From NCBI RefSeq assembly GCF_963662255.1, contig NC_085048.1:103822499-103886498 (forward strand): DNA of 64,000 nt, given 5' to 3'. The notes under the pieces are model-generated. The model made no database searches. It was given only the letters and a program-made list of their open reading frames with translations, and was not told where the DNA came from. The translations under genes and the position numbers were made by a program. Shown piece after piece: positions 1 to 13,100 of this stretch. Numbering within the stretch: the stretch's first letter is position 1; each line of letters begins with the position of its first letter. Source of the DNA: Cinclus cinclus. Taxonomy: Eukaryota; Chordata; Aves; Passeriformes; Cinclidae.

Positions 1-3000
1 CAGCTTTTGTTGGAGTATTAACAGGAGAGTTGAGCATAGAGTAAAACCCCTCCTATAATTTTAACCATGAAATGGCCACTGCCACTCCCTAACTCCATCA
101 CTGACACATGGAGCACCCCGTTCCCAGGAATGTCCTGCTTTATGGCACTGACACATACCTAAACCACAGACCATTAATTTCAGTGGGATCAAGGAAGCAA
201 ATATTCCTGTTGTTATTTACAAACTCCATATTCTTCTTCCTCTGGATTTGTACATAAGACATTTGCCCTCGAATTTTCTGCCATGTTAGTGCCTCACAAA
301 TTTAAGTCAGGAAAAGAGGCACTTATCTATTTAGAAGTAAGCTTTTATTTACCTTTGAGAGCACCCTTGAATGGTGAAGTCTGAGGCTTCGATTGAGGCA
401 CAAATGGACAGGGCAATCCTCAGCCTTCTGCTGCTCCTCATTCCTGTACCTCTCACAGAGACTGGCAGGGCTGTGAAAAGCTGCCGAGGAAAATAAAACC
501 CACGCGGATCTTTCATAATTAGGGCTTTGTAATAAGCTGGACAAGTCCTAGAACAAGAGTTTGTGGGGTTGGGTGTCCTGCTTCAGGCCCTGAGCTCCTT
601 TTGACATTGTTGGGAATCACTCAGGGAAGTTCTCACTTTCAGCCAAGCCCAAACAACCCTGGGAAAGGCGGGTGGGTCCATCCCTGCTGTAAATCAAACT
701 CAGGGAATATCCAGGTCCATGTGATCAAAACTCCCTGGCCTATTTGCATCAGGGCCAAAGTGTTTTCACAAACAGATGTTAAAAGTACAAAAGGGAAGAA
801 AAGAAAGGTGCCAGCAGCACAGTTACCCTGGTTTCCTCCTGTTACATAGGCTATCCTGCAAGAGATAAGGTATCTCTGACCAACCAGTTGTGCATGAGGG
901 TTTAAAAAAGCCAACAGGAAGAAGCGGGTTGGCAAAGTCCGATGCACAATGATTAATCCAAGTGCTAATTCACTGCTAATCTTGTGTGGAATGGTTTTGC
1001 TCCTGGTTTATTGAGGAGGCAGAGGTGTCTGGGCACTGAGGGGCTGTGAGTGCATTTCAGGCAGGCCAGGCAGAGTCACTGCTGGGAGAGCACTGCTGCC
1101 ACCAGGATCTTCCCAAATAACGCCTGGGATGAGCACAGGACCTGCTCGGCTCTCCAGCAGCTCCTTCCTGGGGGAAGCTTAGGCGATGGCAGAAAAGCCC
1201 ACCCAGTGTACTCGCCTTGTTAAGCTGCTGGGGCTTGCAGGCCTTCCTAACTCTGCCCTGGGGAAAAACTGTGTAACAATGGATAAAAGACTTGGGCCTC
1301 CCAGCTTAGTTACAAAGGATTCTCTTCACTCATCCTCTTAGTGAGAAATCCAGTTGAATGCTTTTTGAAATCTTTCAAATATTAAAAATAAAATAAATCT
1401 TCTTATTCTGTTTCCCGGCAAGATTCCTGACTGCAGTGCCATGTTGTCACACACTTCAGGTCCTTTAAAATGTCGAAAGGACCCCCCTCAGAGATGTGGC
1501 TGTAGCCAGGTATGCAGAGAAAAGGTTATTCAATTCTTTGTGTGCCTTCAGAAAGTTAAAGGAAAAAAAAACCCAATGAACCCTGAGAGGGGGGAGATGT
1601 AGTGGATATTAAAATAATTGGGTGTCAGGCTGCAGAAGGCTCACTGCTACTACCTGGCTTGGTTGGGATCTGCTTTGGAAAATAGCTGCTTTGTGTTTAT
1701 TTGTTTCAGCCAGAGAGGGGGAACGACTGCTGCTTTGCCTGGGCACAGGAATCAGTGCAGTTTGCTGCTCTGAGCAGTTACTGCTGAAAACCCTTGTCAA
1801 ATCAGTTGTGAAAAGAGCCAAACACTCTGTTTGAGAAACTGGTTTGCATTTTACTTCTGTCCTGAAGTGTTACCTGCTCCCTTCCCCTAGTGCCAGTGTC
1901 AGCCTAGAGATGTGCCACTCCCTCCTGGCACAGGTTTTTCAGCCCAGAGAGGATGTGATATTCACTAACACTGAGGTCACGTAAAACCTGGAAGAGCTGG
2001 GAAAATGAAAGCTGTCCACGTGGGCCATCATCAAGGGAACCATCAAATGACTGCTACTTGTGATTTCTGTTTGCACAGAAATCTTTGCCCATACACATTG
2101 TTGTCATCACTCTGCAAAGATAATTTCTTCACGGGAAGTTCTTGCAGGCAGTAGAGGTTTGTTCTCTCTGCTTTGCTATCTCTTTCCCCTCACAAGGAGT
2201 TGTTGAATATTCAGCATTCCCTGATTTTAAACTCTTCCTTTATAATCTTTGGAGCTTCTCAGTCATTTCTGAAATCACGCTGGTGTGAGTACCACCTTGA
2301 GTTAGAGCACATGGGAGTCTGATTCTCTTAAAGGGAGGGACTTTTTGCTGAAGTTTATGTTTAGATTAATGTGACAAACCTCCACTTGCTTGTTAGGTAT
2401 TGGTTGGGGTTATTTTTAGTTTGGGGTTTGGGAATTTTTTTCCATCATGTTATCTCTGGATTTAGCATTGGTTCATTACTTAAGGGAATAAAGAGCCACA
2501 TTTTTTATTATTCACATTATTATAGTGTATTCCAAGCCCTGTGTATCCTGAAGCTTGTTAAATAATTCTTTATGCTTTAAGAAATTCCCATTCATCTCCG
2601 ACTAAGAAGAGCAATAATAAGTTAGTTAGTCATCATATATAATAATCTGAATAATTTTTACAAGTATCTTTCATGGCTTCCTTTAATTGCGTGTCTTCAT
2701 AAAAACACTACCCCTCTCGAATACAGTACCCTTTCATTCTTCAAGAGGATCTAATTTCTGAAACAACGGAAATTAAGGCACTGATGCTTTATTTGGGCAA
2801 ATGAATAGAAAAAAAACCACTCAGCTCTAGCAGAAAGTACAGGAACCATGTGTTCTATTACCTTGTCAGCTACCTGGATAGTATTAGGAATATTTTCCAA
2901 ACCAGTCCAGTGGACTGCTGGGATCAGTGTTACACTGACAGCAAAATGTTCCATGTGGACTGGGATGGGATTCTGGCAGCTGCCCAGGGGAAGGGGAGAT

Positions 3001-4166
3001 GCCTTCCCTGCTGCTCCTGGCCTTGCCCCACATGTCTTTGGCTCAGGTTCCATGGTGGTTCTGTGATCTCCAAGGGCAGGAACCCCCTTTCTGTTGCCCC
3101 GCTCCAAGGAGTGTGGTGATTCCATGTGCTCAGCAGCACCAAGGGGTGTTTTTAGGGTCGAGCAAAGTTGTAGCCTCCTCATTCTCTGATAAAATGCCTA
3201 TCTTCAAGTGGGCAAAAACCTTCCCAGCAGTCCCAGCCATTTCAGGGGCAGCTCAGGCTGCTGAGGGATTAACATGGCTGGAAAGCCACAGCCACGATCC
3301 TTGTGTCACCTGCTTCTTTTTCCTTGCTCTTTGTTAATCTAAGTATGAGTTTGCCACCTTAAACCCACGATGAAAGGCAACATTCACTGCCCTGCCTCCA
3401 GAGCTGTGCTGGACAAGGTTTTCAAAACTCTTTCAAAAGGCATCTCCTCTGTGTTCATCCGTCTTCCTCTGAAGGCACCAAAGGTTCTGAGTAACGGATA
3501 AAAAGGTCAAGTGTAAAACAGAGGATGCCCCTAACCCTTCATGGCCTCTTTAAACCGCTCCATAGTCCATAGGCTGAGAAACACTGAAAAAGGAAGGATG
3601 GTACTGAAGCCTCTTCCTCCTCTGTTTTATTTCAGGTCAGGTAACCTTGCTCACTCTTGTGGAAAGCCTGGGGAGCTCCAGGAGGGGTTTAAAGAAGAGA
3701 TCTTCCTCTCCTGTTCAGGTGAATAGTCATGAATTAGACTCTTGGGAGACTAAAGCAGTATAAATACATAAGGAAATCTTTTGATTACATGTAGTGTTAA
3801 AAATACTAAAAATACTTCTACTACAGTTAGTGTTGAATTTTTATATATTTACTTATTTATCTTTATTTATGCCATTTTTTTCTCCCTTCCCAGAGAAGTG
3901 AAGACTATCAACAGATAAGGGAGAGAATTTTGTGGTTTTGTATGCAGTATGAGTCCAGTACTTGGCCAAGACCCAGATCTATTGTGGCAAGAAAGTAATA
4001 GCTCAACTAACTAGGGACTCAGACTCTCTGGCCAGCATCCAAGAAACATTAAAAAATGTAGTACTGCACATAACAAGTAGGAAGATGCATGCAAATGTTG
4101 ATGTCTTATTGAAAACTGTTAAGTTATTAATATGTTGGGTTTATAGATGTGCATTTGGATTTTAAA
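1..4166. other. non-coding stretch, no gene seen
   Basis: I see no exon with convincing splice sites, no RNA gene and no recognisable mobile element here. The longest open frame is 143 codons (2751-3182, minus) and its product is low in protein-like character. A single POU octamer (ATTTGCAT) lies at 742-749. A TTTA-rich patch lies near 3840-3870. The base composition is mixed and CpG-poor, as expected for avian intergenic or intronic DNA. Confidence 0.6.
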
Positions 4167-4173
4167 ACCTGCT

Positions 4174-4232
4174 GCTGAAGTTCATGCCCTGAAATTACCT
4201 GCTGAAGTTCATGCCCTGAAATTACCTGCTGA
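4174..4232. repeat. 27-bp tandem duplication
   Basis: A 27-base unit beginning GCTGAAGTTCATGCCCTG occurs at 4174-4200 and again, identical, at 4201-4227. The start of a third copy (GCTGAA) follows. Perfect identity between the two full copies suggests a recent local slippage or duplication event. No function is implied. Confidence 0.9.
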
Positions 4233-7200
4233 ACTCTATGTCTGAAATAATATTTAAAGTAGTGTCACATTGGTGAGGTAGTTGTGGAGAAAATTACACA
4301 TCTGGTTCCCTGGAGTGTTTCTCTTAGGAGCACTCAGACAGGGGCAGGGGTGCAGTTCAGCTCTCAGGACAGTTTCTAAGTATTGGTACCATTTTTTTCC
4401 TTCACTGGGTCTTCCCTCCAAGCAAGTCTTGACCTTGACAGGGTAGGAGGACTCACTCTCTGTTGGTTCATGTGTGAGTCGAGAGCTTTGTGTGGTGCCC
4501 CTTCCTAAAGCCTTTTAGAAAGCAGATCCCAAGAGCATTGGGTTGGCTAATAGAGGATTTAGGATGACTTTGATGCCAGTGAATCCTGTTCCTCTGGGGT
4601 GATGGGTGTCCTGATGGGTGCAAGATACAGCTCATATTATCACACCTGTGTTTTTCAGGAAAGTGTTGAATTTTTAATGTAGGTCTGGTTTGTCATCCAG
4701 CCCTGGTAGCATATAAAAGGTGATTCAGCTCTGGTTTTGCAGACAGTCCCGTGAGCAAAGTGTCTGTGACTCCACAAAGCAACTGCCTGGAGAAGAGGTG
4801 AGAAGAGGTGCTGGAGCCTCTATTCTGGGTGAATTCCATGTGTATGCAGCTGCCATCCTGCTCTGTGTTAATGTCATACAGCTCATTGTGCCACCCCAGA
4901 ATGGTTTATTGCCATTGCCAAAGCTGTCCGTGCCAACTTCCACGTAGATCCACAACATTCCTAAGGGTCTTTTGTGATACACTCAGCAAGTTACTTGCCA
5001 TAGTTGTGATCTCAAGAGTGTAAGGAAGTACACAGAAACAAAGAGGCTGGAGAAGCAGAGAGCTCAGTTGGGGTGGCTCATGTGGAGTAGGCAATGCTGT
5101 CCTGTGAGGCACGACAGGAAGCTGAAATAATTTCTTTCTACCACAGCATTAAGCAAACAGTTTCAGTGATTGCGCTTTATTCACAACCATAACTGTCATC
5201 CACTGACATTCACTGGATGTGTCAAATTCCAGGGTTTTATGCTTTTGCAGTAGTATTTTATCTCTTTCCCTCTAGAATTATTACTTTTTTTTGTAGGGAA
5301 TAGCTTAATGCTAGGGCTAAGAGGTGAATGGAAGGACTTGGTTTTAGACTTTTTTTTTTTACCTGACCTTCCTCACTCCCTATTCCCCTCTCATCCCTGC
5401 TCAGAGCTTTGTTTGAACTGGAGAACCAGTTTGATGATGGTTGTTGTTGTACTTGGAGCTTGCTCTTATGGTGGGTTTTTTTTTCTAATCTCTCAACTCT
5501 TAATTGTTGCATGCAAATTGTTTAATAAATAATGTTGGACAGAAAAAAAGAATAGATATTAATTAAGAAAAGGATTTAGGCTGACTCAGTCTCATACATG
5601 AGACAAAAGGTTAAGTAAATGCCAAGGCTGCTATGCCTCTTCAAACAATGAATATTAGTTTTAGAATCATTAATGTCTGCTTAGAAAACAGAGTCATACT
5701 GGAGTCTTGTATGCCAAAATAACCAAGGCCAGGGCTGCTTCTTTTCAATCTGAAGCTAAATTATTCTCCAATAGAGGGCTAAATGTATGCAATTAACAGT
5801 GCTAGGTAGGACAACAGGGAATGGCACTTCTAATATCTGGCCAAACTGAGATCAAGTTTTTCTTTAAATCTGGAAACTTAGACATTTAATATGCACAACC
5901 CAGCTCTGCAAGAGAATTAGTGAAAAGAAGCAGATAATTAACTCCTTCCCTGCCTGTCAATGGAGACAGAATGATTAGCTGTTCACTCAGCTCCTGTCTT
6001 CTCAAGTTGCTGGATCTACAAAAACAAAGTGTTGGGTTTTTTTTTCCAAGTGCCTTCTATATATGAAGGCAGTTGTGTAGTCTTTATTAGAAATGAAATT
6101 ACCACATGATATTTTTGAAGAAAATTTCATCCTGAGATAGGTCAGTTTTTGGAGTTGCGTTTAGAATGAACAGGACCATGAGAGCTTAACTAAAACTGTA
6201 TACTCTGGGTTGAAAGCTTAAGAAGATATGTTTTTAAAAATAAATAGCAAAATCCATTTCAATCAAGTAGGTGACTCTGACTGGCACATAGGCAAAAGAA
6301 AAGGTGCTCATTAAAACTCCCCAGAACCTTCATGTGCAAACAATTGCTCTGTACTAGACATGTTACTGACAATGTTAGCATCACCCTTTAGTATGAGTGT
6401 ACCTAACAATAATAATGTTTAATTCTCAGTCAGAGATCTTCAAGAGGATGAAAATGGTTTTTCCCAATGTACTGAGGGAAAGGGAAGTAAAAGATGGTGA
6501 GTGACTTCTGTATGTATCTAAACTAAGTCTGTTCTTCCTTGCTCTGGGTTTTGCTGAGCTGAAGCAAGAGGGCTTTTTCCATTCCATTTCTCCTGCTGAG
6601 GAGGCTCTCAGAGCAGAGCCTTTGGTGGCAGTGGTGACTTCTGCTGAAGTCAACAGCCATGTGCAAATAAAGCCTCAGGTCTGGAAAAAGGGACCCTTAA
6701 ATAGCTCAAGTTTTGTTTCTAAGGCTGAAGTCCATTACAGCTCTCATTTAACTGAGTAAATACTATTATTGCATTGTTACCAACAGGAAGAGAGAACTGT
6801 GCTCTAGAGCTTGTTTCAGTGATGGGTCTGTGCTAGAATGTGTTGTATTTACATTCCGTATTTTCATATTGTGTCTAGGTCTCTCTCTCCACTTTCTGGT
6901 GCTTGCTGCTTTCAAGAGTGAAGGAAACCTGTCTGGAGATTGGGCCTGTTAGGGGGCACATGCCCAAACCCAGTTCTGAGCCTTACACTTTCCTTTTAGG
7001 CTTTTCACACACTGTTATTAGGAAAAAGCAAAGAAGTAGCCAAACACTAGATTGTTGCTTTTTGGTATTGAGCTTCTCTCTAGATGAGGGGTTTATTAGT
7101 TCATGCTCAGGCTTGAGTCTGTATAAGAGATCCATAAGGGAGCTAACGTATGGGATATTTTAACTCTCCATATTTAAATAATCTTCATTAAGACCATTTG

Positions 7201-10057
7201 GAAAGAATCAGTGTGTTTTCTACTTGTGAGTCTTCGTATTTTCCTTTCAAGAATTTTCTTTCTGGAGTCTCTGGATGATCAAAATTGGCTCTCTCCTCTC
7301 CAGCTGGCCTGAGCACAAGTAGACTCCAGTAATCTGAAAGTCTCTTAACTGAGACCACCAGAGCAGTCGTGCGGGATCTGCTCAGGGTGAGGCCACCTAG
7401 GAACAGCTTCTCTCTGGCTGCAGTGGCCTGTTTCACCACTGGGCAAATATTTGACTTTGAAAATGTTTAGCTTTCACTTATTTCGTCATGAGTTCGTTCT
7501 AAAAGGCCAGGCATGATGGCCCTTATGTTTGCTAAAGGTCTGGCTCTGGCTGTGTGATGTGGGAGGCTCTCCTGTCATGCAAAACCTGAGGTCAAACTGT
7601 CGTCTTGCATTCTTCACATGGGCAGTGCTGCCCTTGCAGCTGGCTCTGGGCTGGTGTGGCTGATGCCGTCGGAGTGAAAATTTCTGGGTTGCTCTGTGTT
7701 CTGGTCTTATGGACAGACCTCTCTCCTGACAGATTGTGTTCCTAGGGTTGTCCTTCACACATTAAATTCCCCTCTGGCAACACTGTGTGACCAACTTGGG
7801 GCAGGCAGACAGTCCCCAGATCCTCTCTCCTGAGGTCACCAACCACAAAGCCAGGTGGGGTTGGTGACTCTGCTGTAGGGATATGGGCTTCTGGGATATT
7901 TACGTGCATAAAGATGTCTGCCTCAAGCCAGCAGAGGAATCCTTAAAGGAGTAAAGGAGAAGGGAACCAAAGCTGTGCTTGTGTAATTCTGCTTGTAGAG
8001 CTGTCAGAGCCATCAGGGCAAGCTCAGGGAAGGCAGGCAGCCTCAGCTACAGCCAGGCCTCCCTTGCTCTTGGCAGCTGCTCCAATCCTCTTTTCCCTCC
8101 CTGCAGGCTGCTCCAGGCCTTTCTCTCAGTGCCTTTGCAGCCAGCTCTGATCTCTGCTCCCTCAACTCCTGCCAATGCCCGAGCCCCTGCCCGGCTGCCC
8201 CACTCATGCCCCCAGTGCCATTGATGTCCCTTCACCGCCATGATCCTCTGTGACTTTTCTCCCCTGCCTCCCTGACCTCACCAAGCACCCTCAGGGCCCC
8301 TCCCCTCATCTTTTACCTTTTCTTTCCTTGTGCTTCCTCTCCCCCAGCTGAGCCCTGTCCCCACTCCAGGCATAACAGCTGTGTGGCCATCCTGATCCCA
8401 CTGCTCCTGTACTCTGGCAGGGTCCTGCCATCACACCTCACAGGGGGCAGAGGTGCCTGTGCTGGGCTTGGGCATTGCCCCCCAGAGCTCACCCCGTTGT
8501 GCAGCAGAACCCATCCAATCGATCAGCCCATCCCTGAGTGCTCTACTCCTGCAGCATTTAATCCCCAGCTCCAAGTCACCAGGACACTGCAGACTGTTGG
8601 GTTCCGCTCGGGCATAATTCCATCATTACCATTGATTTGTTCGCCCGCGCTCCCCACGGTGCTTTTAATCAACTCTCCATCTTTGTGCCTTCACACCTTT
8701 ACGCTTCCCATGATTGGCTCTGCTCCCTTCTGCCTCTGCAGTGAAATAGCACCATAGAAATCCTCCTGCCTCTTACATATATTAACAATCCCATTTCTCC
8801 TCTCTCTGGTCCAGTGAAGGGATCTCCCTGACCACAAAAGCACCACTGTCTCTGCTGAGCACACAGGGAATAGCTTCTATTCATTATTCCCAAAGTCCAG
8901 TACAATGGGTTATAATTAGTTACTGGCCTCTTTGGTTTACTCTACCTTCAAAGTCTCTTTTATAGTTTAAAAGTGAAGGCAGATGCTGACATTAATTTTG
9001 GCTGTCTCTCCGTGGTATTGTGCAGACAAGATAAAACCAACATGCAGGTACAGGAATAAGTAACTCACTAGCCAGAAAAAAAGGAAAAAAAAAGTAGCAA
9101 ATAGGGCCATCATCACATTCATTTCATGAAAGTAGTGTGGTGTTGGGGAGAACTCATTAGCCTTTTTGTTCTGCATTATCACCATCATTTATCAGCAGTT
9201 GTATCACATGTCACAGCCACTATCCTTTTTGGCATCCAGTGTGGGACCAAAGGGCTCCCGGAGAATGCCGAGCTCCAACGCCGGGGCTGTGCCGTGTGAT
9301 GCACTAGGCACTCTATTAATTGTGGCAGATAGAATTTTTTCCAATATACTCCTAAAGGGATACTCAATAAAGCAATGCAGTGTGATTTACCAACTCAAAG
9401 AAGCATGGACAAATAAAACCACATCATGGGCCTGTCCTTCCCTCTAAACCTTCCTTCAGCTGTTAGCACGGGTCACGTTGGAAGCTGTTTAGAAAGGAAA
9501 CAAACAAGCCCAAACCCACAAGTGAAGAAAATCCAAACATTAGGCCAATCAGTCCTCACAAATACAGGCTGCTTTCAGTGGAACTCTTCCTTTGGTTATG
9601 TCTCAGTGATAGTGGCCTGGTAGATCTTTAAAGAAACCTGCTGCTTCTTTAAGCTGTGATCACTCTTTGTCTACACACACGGTGTTCTCCACTACAAAGC
9701 AGGGCTTGGGGAGTAGTTTTGGAACTCCTCCATGATCCTGGACCTTTAATCAGCTGGCAGTAATTGCCCACCTCTCCCATCAATGTGAGGTGAGGGAAAA
9801 AGCTGCAGCTTTGTCCAAGCTGCTCGAGTTGCAGTTGTCAGCTCAAACCAGCACTTTAAGTATCTCATGTGCAACAAAAGTGGTGCACATTCAACACCCC
9901 ATCTAAGAGGGGAAACCGCCATCTTTAAATTTTTTGGGCATCAGAGCAGGACATGCAGAGGCTCATCCTTACCCTCTGGACTTGGGAACATCAGCTAATC
10001 CTGTGCATCAGCTCTGAGAGCAGCAGCAGTTGCTTACCCCATAGGCAGATTGAGGAT
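4233..10057. other. non-coding stretch, no gene seen
   Basis: Open frames are short and none has supporting splice sites or a recognisable domain. A POU octamer (ATGCAAAT) lies at 5511-5518. The segment around 8040-8360 is C/T-rich on the plus strand and richer in GC than its surroundings, but it shows no promoter or exon structure that I can defend. Confidence 0.55.
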
Positions 10058-10132
10058 TAATTAATATTTGCAAAGTGCCTTGAAGATGAAAAGTAGCATG
10101 TTAAGTACTATAAAGTATTATTAATAGTGATA
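10058..10132 (+). repeat. ancient amniote retroposon tail (L3/CR1- or MIR-like)
   Basis: The run of a TTTGCAAAGTGCCTTGA-type block, then GATGAAAAG, then TAAAGTATTATTA resembles the conserved 3' tail shared by old amniote SINE and LINE families. In those families a TTGTAAAGCGCTTTGA-like core is followed by a GATGAAAAGCGCTATA-like core and a short ATT repeat. The match is from memory and diverged, so the family is not assigned. Only the tail is recognisable. Confidence 0.4.
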
Positions 10133-13100
10133 ACAAACTGATAATTTTGGAGTACATGAGTCTTTTCTTGACCTTTTCTAGTGAGACCTTATAGTGCAAA
10201 CAGCTGAACAAGTGACAGCAGTACAGCCAGAGTGGTAGGTCCTCTGTTTTTCAAAGCATTGGGGCTCTGCTGGTTGCCAACAGCACCTTCTGCTGGGGCA
10301 GTCACTCCCCACCAAAACCCTCTCTCTGAAAGGTTCTCCAAACCCCGAGCTCCTTGCTGAGGAGTTTGTTCTGCCCCAGGCAGGGAGAAGGGCTTTGATT
10401 CTCACCAGTTCCCTCTGTGAGCAGCCACAGGGGGAAGGCTGAGGGCCAGAGGTAGCAATGTGGGACTGGATGAGGCTCCTGTCCTCACCCACTGGGATTT
10501 TATGCCAAGAAAATCAGGCCCTGGTGTCAGGCACAGTGAGGAGGAAGTCTGTCAGTGTATTTAATTTGAAACAAGAAACAGTTTCAGGCCTCTATGCCCC
10601 AGGTCTTTAAGGCCAGTTTTCTGGCATTATGAAATATGTTTTTTCTTCTGAAAACTTTGAGATCTAAGAATTTTGTCTGGAGTGTAAACAGTAGGACTCT
10701 CATGAAGAGTAAAATTTATTTCTTAGCTTGATAGGGTCAAGCAACTCTAACTGGGATTAGCTAATGTTTCACAGAACCTGATGTTTTTGTGGCTAGGGAG
10801 TCCCTAGAGGAAGGGAGATAGCCATGTTTGGTGAAATGCTTCTAATAGAATTAGATACTGCTCTTGAGCTTATCAAAGGAAGATGGAAAGTAATGAAAAT
10901 TAAAAGTGCAGTTCTGGAATCTTGTAAAATCCTGTCAAGACAGCAATCTGGAACCCAATGTTCGTATTATTTTCCCTTTTTCTGCCCCACCTCCCTGTGT
11001 ATGCACAGTCCTGCACACACAGCCCCTGTTTATTTCTCTACTCAATGGCCTTAGTTATGTCCATCTCATTTTCTCTCTCAGCATCCCCACCTTTGAATCT
11101 CCACCAAAACCCAAAAAATAAGAATTAAAAAAGACCATCAATCAGGCCAGTATAACTTGCCAAATCTCAAACTTTCTCTGATGATGTGTTGCTAAAGACA
11201 GGAATCACCAGCAAAAGAAGAAGGATAAGCTCCAAGAGACCAATTAAAGCTGTTGCATTCCTCTAATTTCTTTCAGAATTATTGAGTGAAGACCTGAGAC
11301 CCTTCCAAAAAAAGCAGTAATATTTTTATGAAAGGGAAAATGGTTGTGGCTTTGACAGTTTGTTTGTGGTCAGAAAGCAAACACGGGGCTCTGTGTTCTT
11401 CCTGACATCTACATAAGCCAAATAGGAGACAGAAAAAAAGAAAGGAGAAATAAGAAAGGGTGTGTTGAAGAAGGGAAAGTACTCTCATTACTACTAAAAA
11501 TATTTTAACTGTATAAAATTTTTTAAGTGTTTGCCTCCCTTTTTTGAGAGCAATTAGCCTTTTAACTCTGTGCAAGAGTCAGATTAGGAAGGATTTTCTC
11601 ATTGTTTGTGCTGTGCCTGTTTTCTGTGTACCTTTCTTTCTTTGTGCAACCTTTATCAGGTTGTCAGAGACACCAAAAGGAATACTCTGCACTATTCCCT
11701 CCTTTTTGATGGGGCTGTCCCAAGGTACCCTCTATAATTCTTGATATTGGTTTCTAAAAGCAAAGTGTCTGCTTGAACAAATGGGCAGGAGAGATACGTA
11801 CTGTCAACATCTGGGTGGGAATGGTGATTTTATTATTGGCTGGTGTACAGCAGGGTTATAAAATTAGAATGACCAAAACCTGGAATGTGATCATTGTTGA
11901 TGAACCCTGATACCTGTAGCTCTACCACAGACTTTGCTCAGGTTTTCTTTCCCTTTTCCCCCCTCTTTATTCCCCCCAGGTTGCTTTAATGTGTAATAAC
12001 AGCAATAATCACTGTGGTATTGTTGCCGAGGCATTCCTGAAGAGTTAGGAGTGGCCTGTAATTGAAGAGTTCATTACCAAGATCAGTTGGCTCCTTGATT
12101 ACAGTGGCAAGGTGAAATATATATCCTCACCAGAAAGCAACTTCTAAACCTTTAGAGAAGTCACCCACTTTTCACTCTTTTTCATTAGGACCCCGACAAG
12201 CTTGTCAGCAAAATTAAAGGTATGTCATTCACATCGTGCATGCATTGCAAAGGACTATAAACCTGCCAACATCTTTGATGAAATAAAAGGGTTTTATTTA
12301 TGATTCATGTAGGAATATGAGGTTATTTTTATTCTGTCAGTACACTAATAATCAGACAAGAACTCAGGAAATGAGAAGGAAAACTGACAGGGAAGGTTCT
12401 GATAAAGGGGAACCCTCGAGGGCATTTTGCCCCCTTTGTAATCTCCTTTTTAATGTGAGGTTATATTATAAGCATGGCATAGCATGATCTTGGCTCACAG
12501 GAACAAAGAGAGGAACTACCTAGCAGGACTTGAGGTATAATTCCACCAGAAAAAGAAAACACTTCCACAAGAGAAGTCTGCATTTCTGCAGTGATGCAAA
12601 CAGGAATTTCCAACTTGGTTTTCTAAGAGTTGGAAAGAAATCCTTCTTTTCTCCTTGCCACATAACCAGTCTTGATCATGACAACAAGAAAGAGGGACTG
12701 TAAATACAGAGCCATTGCACATTTATTAGTTTTATACTAATTTTTCCTCACAGTCTTGCTCAACATGAGATGTTACAGCACAGAAAAGAGAGGATGGGGA
12801 AGTGCTCCCTTCCCAGTCCTTGGTCAGCATCTCTGCTAGCAGAGGAGCTAAGGAGCAGGCTCTATTTCCAAACATGCCTTCCACTGGGTGTCTCAGATGT
12901 CTTGGCACTTTGAAGCCGCTTTAGCTCTGTCCCAGCTCAGCAAAACTTCTGGAAGTGCATTTTGTGCTTCTTGGTGTAAGCTGTCATTCATCCCCCAGCA
13001 CAGCCGTGATTATGGAAACACTCCTCGGGAGTAAAAAGGAATCACTGTGTTAGCTGGCTGGCCTTAAGCACAGGAGTTTGTTGAACAGTGGTGTGCTGGC

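Noticed and set aside
2751..3182. A 143-codon minus-strand open frame
   Set aside because: No recognised domain and no splice or polyadenylation context; overlapping frames of similar length exist on the other strand.
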